NCBI GenBank assembly: GCA_030770425.1
Contig: JASJFT010000054.1
Coordinates: forward strand, 124,001-188,000
Source: Darksidea phi
Taxonomy: Eukaryota; Ascomycota; Dothideomycetes; Pleosporales; Lentitheciaceae
Direction: 5' to 3'
Length of the DNA stretch: 64,000 nt
Part shown: positions 23,705 through 34,428 of the stretch, piece after piece
Position numbering within the stretch: the first letter of the stretch is position 1
How the letters are laid out: each line of letters starts with the position of its first letter
The notes under the pieces: generated by a model
Database searches by the model: none
Seen by the model: the letters and a program-made list of their open reading frames with translations, nothing else
Told to the model about the DNA's origin: nothing
Program-made: the position numbers and the translations under genes

Positions 23705-25846
23705 ATGTGTCGGATTGAGGAACGCGTCTACATCGGGTCGGACGGAAGGCGCCAGATCTTTGAGGACAAGTTCCCCTGTGACAAGTCTCACCGGGGAAAG
23801 CTGTGCTCAAAAGTCAAGAGGAGGACTACGGAATACTTTCCAAAGCAACCTCCGCCCGTCATCTCTCGCGATGATGCCTCCTCACCGTTGTCGTCGAACA
23901 ATCCGCCAACGCCCCCGGCCGGAACCGGCAGCTACCTTGTGGAAGAAAGACGACCTTCTCTAACGGGAGCACGACCTTCGACACGGGACTCTAAGATCAT
24001 CATCGAGTTTGGCGGCTCCAAGGACGGCAAGAGCAAGAAGTACTCTCTTGCCACCGTCGCGAACAAGACCTACAAGCGATCCTCTCTTGGCGGTACCTCT
24101 GTGACTTCAAACGAAGGAGCCATTGAGTCACCTGGCTCTGAGGCATCGTATACCATTCGCACCGGCTTTGCTGATGTTTCTGTCCCCCCTACCGATCACC
24201 TTGGACAGTCGCATGGCTACAGAACCAGGCACGATGTACCGCGAAGCCACCACCGCCACGTCTCATCAGCCTCGTCTCACACGACATCGAGCCAACCTCC
24301 CTCTCTCTGCACTACTTCGGAGCCCGAGTCGCCTTCGGCTTCGGCACAGCAGCTACCTGGCTATCCTCGTACCGTCGTTCATAACTCACATCCTGGTGTC
24401 GCCCCTCCCTCTCCCAACGTATCACGTGCTGCGGCCCCTCCCTCACCAAGCTACCGTATCAATACAGTGGTCCCGCAAACCTCATCGCGAGACAACCTCG
24501 GAGCCGATGGTCTGACACCTCTTGACTACTCTGATTTTGTTAATCACTCGGCCTCATCACATGCCAGCTCTGGTCGCGCCGCAGCCCCTGAAATTACCGA
24601 TCGTGCTGCTGACCGTGAGCGACGACGAAAGCGCGAGGACGAGAAGAAACGTCAAGAAGAGGCCGACCGACGCCTCGCACAAGAGCTGGAAAAGCAAGAA
24701 GAAGTTAAGCAGGTGCGGTTCGTCCTTGGTCGCGCGGAGGAGAGAGCCAACCAGCGGGGCGAGAATAAGTTTGCCGAGAGCGAGAAGAGGAGGGCGGAGG
24801 AAAGAGAGGAGGCCAGGCAGCGCAAGAAGGATCAAGAGGCGAGACCTACTGCTAAGAAGCCCGAACGCGAAAAGACGAAGCCGCCAACTCGCGACTTCAA
24901 CAAGCGGCCGGGACACCATCGTCGATCATCGATGACTCAGGCGGATATCGATGAGCAGCATCGGCTTCGCGTCCAAGAGGAGGCGCAGATGGCCCGCGAG
25001 CGCGAGGCAACTGAACAGCGAGAGCGTGAGGAGAGAGCTGCGGCAATGCGGTCGCAGCAACACACGAGCGACTACTGGGACCCTCGTGGAGGCGAACGGT
25101 ACCCTGTTCCAAACAGTAGTTCTGGAGTCGGCCGCCGTGGTTCTGTGTCAGGTCGCCGGCCGAGCATTACAGGAAACCCTCCGCCCATGGGTGGTATTGG
25201 GAGGACGAATAGCACACGGCGTGTTTCCATCATCCAACAAGCTCCCCCGGCCAACTTGGCTCCTCTAACCACCCAGTTCCCACAGCAGCAACAGCAACAG
25301 CAGCAGCAGTACTCCACGAGACCCCCAAGCTCACAGTACCAAAACGCTCCGTCGGTCTTCTCACCTGGGTCTTACAACTCGTCTTCCCGCCCTCCGTCCG
25401 CTCGACATGCATCCCAGCACGAGAACCCGTTTGCTCAACCGCCGACCCGAACATCGCACACTAGCCAAGACAGCAACCCTTTCGCGCTACCGCCAACGCG
25501 CAACGTGCACCCAACTCACCCTCAGCACGAGAATCCCTTCGCCGCGCAACCCTCAGTCTTTCACGCACCACCCGAAACCACGCGCGACCCGTGGGATAAT
25601 CGTGACTTACGCGACGCGCTCCCACGAGCCAACCAGCACCACACCCTCCAACGCCGCGGCGAAGAGGTCATCAATCGGGCGACTGATGACAGGCCAAGGA
25701 GCCATGGTCGTGCGCAGCAGGCTACAAGGAACTTGGGCGCGGCTCAAGGCTTCGAGGATGACTATGAGAGCAGTAGCGGGGAAGAAGAGCAGAAGCTTGC
25801 TGGTAAGGGGGCTAGGATGGGGTTTGGGAAGAGTAGGAGGTATTAA
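23705..25846 (+). CDS. Large low-complexity coiled-coil protein, 713 aa
   Basis: Single exon with a good start context (GTCGCAATG). The N-terminus (MCRIEERVYIGSDGRRQIFE) carries the short Cys-containing block, with a later PCDKSHRGKLC, that marks a conserved but uncharacterised family of filamentous ascomycetes. Residues about 55-300 are Ser/Pro-rich and disordered. About 300-430 is a long, extremely charged Arg/Glu/Lys coiled coil. About 520-540 contains a polyglutamine run. The C-terminal part has repeated HENPFA-type motifs (NPF three times), which are EH-domain ligands in endocytic proteins, so a scaffold role at membranes is possible but inferred. It ends in a basic Gly-rich tail. Confidence 0.85.
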   Translation: MCRIEERVYIGSDGRRQIFEDKFPCDKSHRGKLCSKVKRRTTEYFPKQPPPVISRDDASSPLSSNNPPTPPAGTGSYLVEERRPSLTGARPSTRDSKIIIEFGGSKDGKSKKYSLATVANKTYKRSSLGGTSVTSNEGAIESPGSEASYTIRTGFADVSVPPTDHLGQSHGYRTRHDVPRSHHRHVSSASSHTTSSQPPSLCTTSEPESPSASAQQLPGYPRTVVHNSHPGVAPPSPNVSRAAAPPSPSYRINTVVPQTSSRDNLGADGLTPLDYSDFVNHSASSHASSGRAAAPEITDRAADRERRRKREDEKKRQEEADRRLAQELEKQEEVKQVRFVLGRAEERANQRGENKFAESEKRRAEEREEARQRKKDQEARPTAKKPEREKTKPPTRDFNKRPGHHRRSSMTQADIDEQHRLRVQEEAQMAREREATEQREREERAAAMRSQQHTSDYWDPRGGERYPVPNSSSGVGRRGSVSGRRPSITGNPPPMGGIGRTNSTRRVSIIQQAPPANLAPLTTQFPQQQQQQQQQYSTRPPSSQYQNAPSVFSPGSYNSSSRPPSARHASQHENPFAQPPTRTSHTSQDSNPFALPPTRNVHPTHPQHENPFAAQPSVFHAPPETTRDPWDNRDLRDALPRANQHHTLQRRGEEVINRATDDRPRSHGRAQQATRNLGAAQGFEDDYESSSGEEEQKLAGKGARMGFGKSRRY

Positions 25847-27070
25847 GTTTACCACCTCGTGGATGGTGGTAGTCGAGTTTGGCCTCTGCATTTCTGTTCA
25901 TCGCTCTTGCTTTTCTCTTCATTGACTTGCATCTTGCAGTCACCGTTTTCCTTCTTCTAACCTTTCTTCCCTTCTTTGGTCTGGATAAGAGACGGAACAC
26001 CTCGCAAGAGGCGGAAAACACGGGCTTTCATCCCTTTTCCTATCATCATAGACCATACCATAGACTAGGCGTTTTGTCCTTTTTACGTCTCGTTGTGTTT
26101 GGTTGGCCCCTGTTGTACATCTTACCCACACAAAATCCCTTATACCCACTACATATACGTGCCTTCGCAGGCGGATTCTTGTCCTTATACCCTTGCCCAA
26201 AATATCACATCATGTATGTAGAGCTATATCCCGCTACTTCGGCAGCGCATGGATGTAAAAGTATCATTAGTGTTTACCAAACTTCTTGTATCACTTTCAC
26301 AACCATCATCCTCAAACGCCCGCTCCATCAATCAAGCACATTAGCAGTTGTGCGCGCGCTATACCATCGAAAAGGCAGTCTTTCAACCCTACCGCTTCTA
26401 CATCCCTCCACCACCACGCACCCACCAACCAAACACCTCTTTCCAAAACAACCGTCTCAAAAGGCTACCATTCGACTACACCGCGCCCGCTTCAATAGTT
26501 CTAGCCATCCCGCCCCTCCCGCCGCCCCCAAACGTTTTTCACTTCTCTAGATCTAATTCTATTATCCTCATCTAAACATCTAATGGAAGTAGCAATGACT
26601 CTACTACCCCTTAATTCAGCACACGGCGTATCTGGCTCTGACGCCACCTTCCCACAAGCCCGCTACACCGAGCAAATATACTACCATCTCTTCGTTAATC
26701 AGTGAGGAGGATAAAGATAATGCGTCGCGAAGGAATAGGAGGGAGAAAACGGGGGCTTTTTATTGACGGTATAGCTTGCGATTGGAGCTTACTATGCTGG
26801 AGCTTGAAAAGCGCCGTCTTTATATAGGTAAGCGAGGGTGAGTTCGCTTAGCTTGGTTTGGAGATGGCGCGCCTGCACTATGATATCGGGTGGATATTCT
26901 GGAGCCGAGACGCTGGAAGTTCGATGGGAGAGGCTTCTTGGGTAGATGGATTGACGATACACTTCGATTTGATCATCGTACAAAGCCTATCATATGTGTA
27001 CATATACATGTTTCTACATCTTCCATGACCTACCCACCTTATCCTACAACCCCACGCGTCGCAACATCTT
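25847..27070. other. 3' UTRs and spacer between convergent genes
   Basis: A T/C-rich trailing sequence follows 25846, and the flank downstream of MRP51 lies on the other strand. The 223-codon plus-strand frame at 25879 is hydrophobic because of pyrimidine bias and is not credible as a gene. Confidence 0.5.
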
Positions 27071-28765
27071 TCACCTAGGACGTCCCCCTATGGAACCCTT
27101 TCTCAATCCAGACGACGGTTGCTCGAAAGGTTTCGTCTCATTTTTCTGTTGCGCAAACCCCCTGATCATCTCATTAACCCTCAGCGCCTGTGCACTTTTC
27201 TCATCCAGGGTTGTTCCTTTCAATCTAGAGTTGCCCGTCAACTCCATTAATGGATCTCTTTCTACTTGATGACGCTCAGGTGGCCTATCATCCAATTCGC
27301 CTCTCGCAACGTTAACCTCGGCACCCACAGAGCGGGCGACCTTGATGTGAATACGTCCATCATTAGTGACGGAGGCGTATTTAGGTAGAACGTCAATCTT
27401 TGCGCCGCCCACAGTGTCAATATCAATATATTCGACGTTTTGTGAGCCTTGTCGCATGGCATTGAAGCGCGACCAGTCAGCAGAGGAGCCCGTGCTGCGT
27501 TCAGTGTCGTTAGTGACAAAGCCGGCAACGCCGAGACGTGCGTGGCTTTCAGTGTAATTGGCTGTAACGCGGGGCTGAACGACACGGGCCTTGACCGGCG
27601 CTCGCTCTCCCTGGGGACCGAGGATTGGATGATTAGACAGGATGGAATTTGTACGGAGGTATCCGAGACCGGCAGAAGGGTGGGTAGATAGAGGCGCTGT
27701 GCTGTCGTCAAAGCGATATTGTTCGAAATCGTTCTTAGTTGCATCTTGGCTGTATGTGGTGTCTTTGAATTTGATGGAAGGGAGACGGAGGAAGGGCACT
27801 ATAAGGCGCTGGACAAGTTTTGAGGCGAGGGGATCGATGGCGGCTTCACGGCGGAGTACTTTGATACCAGCGCGTATGTCATCCCGTGATATGTTCGACC
27901 ATTGCTTTTCTTGCTCTGCCAAGAGTTGCTCAGCTTCGGCGGCATCAAGCGGTAGGGCTTTGGAGTTTCGCGATGCGTTCTGCCGAAGGGTGTAGATTTC
28001 GTTCTTCACGTATTGCACCAGGTACCTCGAGAACTCCTTTCGACGGGTGGAGATTTCCTTGGTGATGTAGTCTGTAAATTCTTCGGCACTCATTCCGGGC
28101 AGCCACGGGCCTTCATGTTTCCAGCGACGGGTGTTGTGGCGGACTGGATCGGGTTGCGGTAGACTGTATGGAATGAAACATGCGTTGGCCGCATTGGGAT
28201 CCGCCTGCTTGGCTTTTCTTGCTTTCAGTTGCTCCTGAACATTTGCTTTTACGCTTCGCTTTATTGTTTCCAGAATCAATCCAGCCTGATCTAACCCCTC
28301 GTCACCTTCGTAGGATGTGATGTCGGACCGGTATTCGAACGCGCCATCCGGCGCCACAGAAGTAACGGTTTCCCGCATGGCAGCCATGCCCTTCATCATC
28401 GGAATTCCCAGCTCTTCGAATTTCTGCCGTGTCCGTACATGGTCCGCTGCTGAATCGTAGTCGGTGACATGCTCCACCGTATCCAGCTGTTTTATCTTCA
28501 CCACCGGGTTGCTGGTCTGCACAATCCGTGATCGTGCAGGCAATGGCCTCTTCAAACCCCAATCGCCTCGAGCTAGTGAGCTCTTGGTTGTCGCGATGGC
28601 TTGATGTGTGGGAAACGGGAGAGTTGCGCTGTCGGAGGACTTCTGGGTGCCCGCGCCGTAGGTTTCAGAGACTTGGGGTCGAGGAAGGGGGTTCGGGAGG
28701 GAGAAGAGGCGCGAATTCCGCAGGAGGTTGGCGGCCGGGGAGAGATTCTGGCGGCGGAGGGCCAT
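27071..28765 (-). CDS. MRP51: Mitochondrial small-subunit ribosomal protein Mrp51
   Basis: Single exon, 564 residues. The first 55 residues are Arg/Ser-rich, acid-poor and presequence-like, fitting mitochondrial import. Then comes the Mrp51 signature: a GDWGLKRPLPARS block at about 67-80, followed by VVKIKQLDTVEHVTDYDSA and a helix-rich region. In yeast Mrp51 is a component of the mitochondrial 37S subunit, needed for translation of mitochondrial mRNAs. The tail (about 500-564) is hydrophilic and variable. Length is longer than yeast Mrp51 but usual for filamentous ascomycetes. The gene is followed upstream by RTR1 on the same strand with about 490 bp between them. Recognition is by eye from the N-terminal block. 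Confidence 0.85.
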   Translation of the reverse strand: MALRRQNLSPAANLLRNSRLFSLPNPLPRPQVSETYGAGTQKSSDSATLPFPTHQAIATTKSSLARGDWGLKRPLPARSRIVQTSNPVVKIKQLDTVEHVTDYDSAADHVRTRQKFEELGIPMMKGMAAMRETVTSVAPDGAFEYRSDITSYEGDEGLDQAGLILETIKRSVKANVQEQLKARKAKQADPNAANACFIPYSLPQPDPVRHNTRRWKHEGPWLPGMSAEEFTDYITKEISTRRKEFSRYLVQYVKNEIYTLRQNASRNSKALPLDAAEAEQLLAEQEKQWSNISRDDIRAGIKVLRREAAIDPLASKLVQRLIVPFLRLPSIKFKDTTYSQDATKNDFEQYRFDDSTAPLSTHPSAGLGYLRTNSILSNHPILGPQGERAPVKARVVQPRVTANYTESHARLGVAGFVTNDTERSTGSSADWSRFNAMRQGSQNVEYIDIDTVGGAKIDVLPKYASVTNDGRIHIKVARSVGAEVNVARGELDDRPPERHQVERDPLMELTGNSRLKGTTLDEKSAQALRVNEMIRGFAQQKNETKPFEQPSSGLRKGSIGGRPR

Positions 28766-29256
28766 GGCGATGCGACAGCCGCGGGCGGGAGCTCAATGGT
28801 GGCTGAAGCGATGGTGATGCTCGTCGCCCTTACCTTCAAGTTCAGAATTCTAGAGGTCCGAGCGGATTACATAACGTTGGCTTGGCACCGCATCACGGGA
28901 GTTGAGCTAACGGCAATACTGCATCTCCACACCATTTGATTCGCATATTCTAATACTGTTCGCGAAGCTTACTTCGGTGTACTTCGATGATCTCCATAAA
29001 TGTTCGCCTACTCGGGCTTGCGCGACCTCTTCGACTTCATGCTTCCGCATTCGTCGACAGCCCCTGCGTGTATAGAATGCAGACTCGTTGCCAGAATTGC
29101 CTCCTATTGCAAGTATCCTCCTGTGGACCATTTATCTTGGTCACTCACTGGGCGGGGATTGAGAGCGGCTGCCATTCTTGGTTCGACTCTACAGAGGCTG
29201 TGGACGGCGATTTTCGATGTTGTTGAGGAACGGATGTTATTAGTAGATTGGATTAT
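28766..29256. other. Spacer between RTR1 and MRP51 (minus-strand genes)
   Basis: About 490 bp, presumably the 3' UTR of RTR1 and promoter of MRP51. No other feature seen. Confidence 0.4.
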
Positions 29257-30153
29257 TCACCCAGGCAGATGTTTGTCCCAGTCCTGATCGTCTTCCTCAT
29301 TTGCAACAGTTTTTCCGGCCTTGTCTTGCTTTGGCACATGTCCCTCGATAGCCATGTGCGATCCAGTCGTCTGCTCGGGGAGCGACGGGGGCATAGGCGC
29401 AGCGCTCGCGACTCGTTCTTTGATGTGCTGCTGTAACAGTTCCTTGTTCGCCTTGCTGAGCCGACCCGGCTTCTCTCCCCGCTCTGTCGCGAGGTCAGCC
29501 AACGCATCGTCGCGTGCTGCCCACGCTGCGGCAGCATCTTCCTCTTCCGTGTTGGAGGGTGGCGGGGGGGCGGCCGCTTTCTTCAGTCGTAAAGGGAGCG
29601 CCTTGTGATGTTCCTCGGCGTTCTCCACCATGATCTCAATCTTGTCGCCGTAGCCGCCCTGTCGTAGCCATGCGGGTTCTTCGTTTAGTTGCACCTTCAC
29701 ATAAAGCGCCCTTTTCGCGCAGTCATCGGAGCACCACACCTCCAGCACCTTCCTGTCTACAATCTGCACGCCCTTGCTTGTTTCGATGAAGTGTTTTCGT
29801 GCACTCGATGGCGCTTTCCGCTTTGGCCGCGGGCATAGTGCATACCCGCACTTGCCGGCAATGTTGCGTTCCTCGACGAGCGAGTCGTAGTCGGAGGGCT
29901 GAAAAGGAATCACGGCATCACAGAAACGGCGTGCGTCGGGAGCCGAGGGACGCTTTGGGTCTGCATCTAGCGAAGCGGGAAAGTCCAGCAGGTCTATGAT
30001 CGTGTCCAGGACCTGCTTCTCGACGGATTTGCGCTGCTCGATGATGTTCGCGTGATGCAGGGCAATTTCGAGGTGGCGCTGGTTGACGGGCTTTGTGGCG
30101 GGTGAGGCGTTCGCGGGGACAGCCGTCTTCTTCAGTATCGACTTGAGCGTCAT
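29257..30153 (-). CDS. RTR1: RNA polymerase II CTD phosphatase Rtr1/RPAP2 homologue
   Basis: Translation from ATG 30153 (MTLKSILKKTAVPANASPAT) gives 298 residues; the longer frame to 30375 has poor protein character upstream. The Rtr1-type zinc-binding core is visible: C102-x4-C107 in KCGYALCPRP and C141-x3-C145 in WCSDDCAKRA, followed by VKVQLNEEPAWLR. The N-terminal helix (about 24-60) that packs on the zinc module is present. The C-terminal 100 residues are Ala/Glu-rich and disordered. Rtr1 removes Ser5 phosphates (and perhaps Tyr1) from the Rpb1 C-terminal repeats during early elongation and helps polymerase II import. The gene is divergent from BBC1 across 412 bp. Confidence 0.9.
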   Translation of the reverse strand: MTLKSILKKTAVPANASPATKPVNQRHLEIALHHANIIEQRKSVEKQVLDTIIDLLDFPASLDADPKRPSAPDARRFCDAVIPFQPSDYDSLVEERNIAGKCGYALCPRPKRKAPSSARKHFIETSKGVQIVDRKVLEVWCSDDCAKRALYVKVQLNEEPAWLRQGGYGDKIEIMVENAEEHHKALPLRLKKAAAPPPPSNTEEEDAAAAWAARDDALADLATERGEKPGRLSKANKELLQQHIKERVASAAPMPPSLPEQTTGSHMAIEGHVPKQDKAGKTVANEEDDQDWDKHLPG

Positions 30154-30565
30154 GTTGTCTGAGTGATGGTGGATGTCAAGGCGAGCTTGTGGTTGTGGTG
30201 GAGGTGGAGCTTGTGCCAAGCGCGGGGCGGCTTTGGTTCGTGGCTGCATGACGACTCCAGCCTCAAGCAAGCAATCGCCCAAACAACATCTCCTCCCCAT
30301 TACCGCTCCGCCCAGCGCCATATGCGCCAGATAGGTGAAAGGTAGCCTCCCCTGATTCTCCCCGCACTCTGCCACGCGCCTGGGCTGACCTTGTCGCGCT
30401 CGACAGGCCTACGTAATATTCTACCACCATCCGCGCGCATAGCCGCCTTGAAATAACCCTCGACGCCTGCCACTGCGCACATTCGGCGGCGAGACTTGCT
30501 GTAAATATCTGCTAGAACCCCCACACGCCTGTGGTGCCTCTCGACCGCTTTCAGCCGTCCTTGCC
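30154..30565. promoter_or_regulatory. Shared divergent promoter RTR1 / BBC1-like
   Basis: A 412-bp region between two start codons pointing away from each other, GC-rich, with no TATA element. It must serve both genes unless 5' UTRs overlap. Confidence 0.5.
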
Positions 30566-33500
30566 ATGCCACACTTCAAAGTCAGGGCCCTCTACGAGTA
30601 CTCCTCACCCCACGACGACGATCTAAGCTTTGCGAACGGCCAAGTCATAACCGTCACGGAAGAGGAAGATGCCGACTGGTACGTAGGCGAGTACATCGAC
30701 GACAACGGCACCAAGCACGATGGACTGTTCCCGCGGAACTTTGTGGAAAAGTTCGAGCCGGAACCCCCGCCACGGCCGAACCGGGCATCGAGGCACAAGC
30801 CATTGGAGCCACCTGCAACCCAGGTAGCACCCCCGACGCCCGAGATCCCACAGCAGGAGTCGGCAACTGTGCAAGAGGAAGAGCCGGAAGCCCCCAAGCC
30901 GCAGCCCCCACCGGTGCAGATTCCTTCGGCCGCCCACACGCAGAAATCGCCATTATCGCCAACATCTGCCGCTAGTACGAGGTCTCAGGAAACTTCCCAA
31001 GGGCCCCCGGCAGCTCCGAAGCCGGCTCCAGCTGAGCCAGCACCGGTGGCAGCTCCTCCGGCGAAGAAGGCTCCTCCGCCCATCGCGGCCAAGTCGAATG
31101 CTTTCCGCGACCGCATTGCTGCCTTCAACTCACCTGCTGCTGCACCAGTCCAGCCCTTCAAGTCTAGCGCAGGTCCGCCCAGCACCTTCATCAAGAGGCC
31201 ATTCGTTGCTCCACCTCCGAGCCGTAATGCCTACATTCCCCCTCCACGCGAGGCCCCACAAGTCAAGACATATCGTCGTGATGAGGATCCAGAAATTGCT
31301 GAGCGTCAGGCACAAGACCACGAAAATGCCGAGCGCGCCGGTCTCGCCAACCAAGCCTCGTCCGCTCCGAATGAGGGCGAGGAGGAGGAACAGCCGAAGG
31401 TCATGAGCTTGAAAGAGCGCATTGCCTTCCTCCAACAGCAGCAGCAAGAGCAGGCAGCACGCTCGGCTGCAGTGCACAAGGAAAAGGCGAAGCGACCGCC
31501 GGTGAAGAAAAGGACAGAGTCGCACGACGGTCGGGCTGAAGGCGATGGATCCACATTGGACAAGGTTACTACTGGGGAGTCGAGAGAGAGGGGATCTTTG
31601 GACGCAGCCCGGCCGCCTCGATCATCTCATGGACTCAAGTCTCCGGACCATCATACTGCCGCCCGCGAATTCTTTAGTGATGCCAACGATGCCGACCAAT
31701 CAGGTGCGGGTGAGACGGAGGACGCCGAGGGTACATCGACGAGCGTTGAGGAAGATGACGAGCGTGCAAAGCACAGAGCTGTGCCAAGAGCTCCCGCTGC
31801 GCCTGAAAAAGAGTCTGATGTCGGTGATGAACAAGATGTGGAAGAGGAAGAAGAGGAGGAGGAAGATGAAATGGATGCCGAGACCAGACGGAAGCTCGAA
31901 CTCAGACAGCGTATGGCCAAGATGAGCGGCGGTATGGGCATGGCGGGCATGTTTGGTGGAGGTATGCCGATGGGTAGCTTGCCGCCAAAAAAGAAGAAGG
32001 CACCCGAAAGGAAGTCTACCGCAGACAGCGAAGAGTATGCCGTACCGCAGCAGCGCATGCCAATGTTTGCGATGCCAGGAATGCCTACTGTCAAGAGTCC
32101 CGAACTAGAAAACAAGCAGCTTGCTGTGGAGAAGGACGACGCGGAGTCCCATCCCATCACTCAACATCATGCTGCAGACGAGATACCTGATATGGAGGAT
32201 GTGATGCCGCAGTCGGTCCAGAGAACACCCACTGCCGAGCACCCGCCACCCATTCCATCTGATAGTAAGTTTCTCATTCCTCGCAAGCCCCTTGTCAATG
32301 GTTGCTGTGTTCGCGAAACCCTGGATACTCTACAGTTGTTGCCCTCCGAAACTGTGTCAAGAACGTACTTCGTCTTTGATGGGTTGTCGGAGTATGCCAT
32401 GACTTTTAGTGTGTCCAGTATGTTTCAGGAATTTGCCATACTTTCTCTTATCATTCGTGTTGAGCGCTGACCTGTCACAGAGCGACCGGTACCTCCACCT
32501 ATTCCAACTACCGACCGACCTGCCCCACCACCCATTCCCTCAGCTTGTGAGTATGATGCCTTGGACATTTCAAGAAAGTACTGATTGATGCAACAGCTCG
32601 TCCTGTGGCACTATCTCCTATTCGCTCTCCGAGCCCGGGATCTGAGTCTGGAGACGAGCTGACTGATGCTCCGCCGCACTCTGCGACGTCACCTAGAACG
32701 CCGTCAGCCCTACCGCATTCGAAGAGGAGCTCTTATTTGGCGTCTGATGAGCTGTCTCAGGACTCACCTGAGAAACGAGGTATTCCACCAATACCATTGG
32801 CAAGCCCAACTTTGTCCTCAGCTTCAACATCTCGCCCACCTCCACCACCACCACCAATTGGTGGTGCCCCATCCCGGCAGCCAACGTTCGAGAGCGCATC
32901 GCGGAAGGTGGATCGTGAGGGCGAGACAGATTACGAGGGCGACTACGACACTGATATCGCATCTGGTGCAACGCACAAAGAGGCGTTGAAATCGCATGCA
33001 AGGGAGTCGAGCATGGAGGGCAGCATGACTGCCGATGAGACTCCAGTGCGTTCTCCCGCATCTTCTGGCGCTCCTCCGCCACTACCTCCGTTAGTCCACC
33101 GTGCTGTACCACCACCTCCTCCACAGCAACCTCCAACCAGAGTGTCAATGGATGCTCCTCGAGGTGCTCCACCGCCACCGCCTTTACCTCCACCAGGTCG
33201 GGATTTCGACGAGGATGACGAGGATTATGATCCGTACCGATATACGTCTCAGTCGCAAGCAGTACTCTCACAACCCAAGGCTGTACCACCACCTCCCCAG
33301 AACCAGCCTCCACCACCGCAAAACCGACCGCCTCCTCCGACAATGCCACCAATGCCTCCTATGATCCCACCGGTCCCGCAACCACACGCTGCTGAGTCAT
33401 CAGACGAGGATGATCTATACTCATCACCACCACCGCGCAAGTCTCATGATAGACCGCCGCCGCCGCCACCTCAGGCTCCTCCTCATCACCATCGGCCTCC

Positions 33501-34428
33501 CCCTCCTCCACAAGATCGTGTGCCTCCTCCACCACCACCTCAAGAGCGAGCTGCTCCGCCTCCTCCACCTCCGGAGCCATCCCAGCCCCGTGTCTCTATG
33601 GGCCGCAAGTCTCTTGATGTGAACCGAGAAGTCCAGGGCCGTGTTTCTAGGGATCAGCCCCGCTCTTCTGGGAGTCAGGAATTTATCGCGAGCGATGTCG
33701 ACCTCGGTGTTTCGTCACATTGGTGGACACAACCGAATACGCCGCCGCCGTCTCTTCAAGGACGCAAGGATATCCTGCTCGAGATAAGTGAATCAAGATC
33801 TGGCAATTCAATTGAGAAACTTGTCACTGCTCTTTATTTGGACTACTCACAAACGGTCATCTCGGCGCACTTTGAGGCCAACAATGTATCCAATGTGGAG
33901 CTTGAACAGCGTCAGGACCCACCACCAGTGCGGCTTCGTAAAGACCAATTGGAAGCTGTGCATGACCGCTTCGGTCGCCGTATCGCTCGGGACGTTGAAT
34001 CGAAGCAGAATACCGTTGTCGGCGATGGTAGCCCGCATGGCCTCGTTGTTGAGCTTCTTCGTCCGTATAAAGACGCATTGCAGCCCGTCTCTACGCGTTC
34101 GTTTGGTGCCCTCGTGTACGCGAACTTGGCCAATGCATCGACGCAGCAGTATGACGAGATCCGACCTGGCGACATCATTAGTTTCCGCAACGCAAGATTC
34201 CAGGGAAAACATGGTTCTATGCATGTCAAATATAGCGCTGACGTGGGCAAGCCCGACCATGTAGGTGTTGTGGTGGAGTGGGATGGCAGTAAGAAGAAGG
34301 TAAGGGTTTGGGAACAGGGTAGAGAGAGTAGGAAGGTTAAACCAGAAAGCTACCGTATGGGAGATCTTCGGTCTGGTGAAGTGAGGGTTTGGAGGGTCAT
34401 GGGCCGCAACTGGGTGGGGTGGAACTAG
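30566..34428 (+). CDS. BBC1: BBC1-type SH3 actin-patch protein, 1198 aa, three exons
   Basis: Exons are 30566-32264, 32481-32546 and 32597-34428. The introns (216 bp GTAAGT...CACAG; 50 bp GTGAGT...ACAG) keep phase 1 at both junctions, and the 66-nt middle exon encodes a Pro-rich PPPIP block continuous with its neighbours. Residues 1-65 are an SH3 domain (ALYEYSS, DADWYVGEY, GLFPRNFVE). Long proline-rich tracts follow: about 70-230 and a dense polyproline region near 730-960. Between them lie an acidic run and an E-x-K-R helical segment. The last about 230 residues, beginning SHWWTQPNTPP, are the conserved globular C-terminal domain of Bbc1 homologues. Yeast Bbc1 binds type I myosin and Las17/WASP at cortical actin patches and restrains actin assembly in endocytosis. 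Confidence 0.9.

Noticed and set aside
25879..26550. 223-codon frame with an apparent transmembrane segment
   Set aside because: Sits in the 3' UTR of gene 23705; hydrophobicity comes from T/C-rich DNA.
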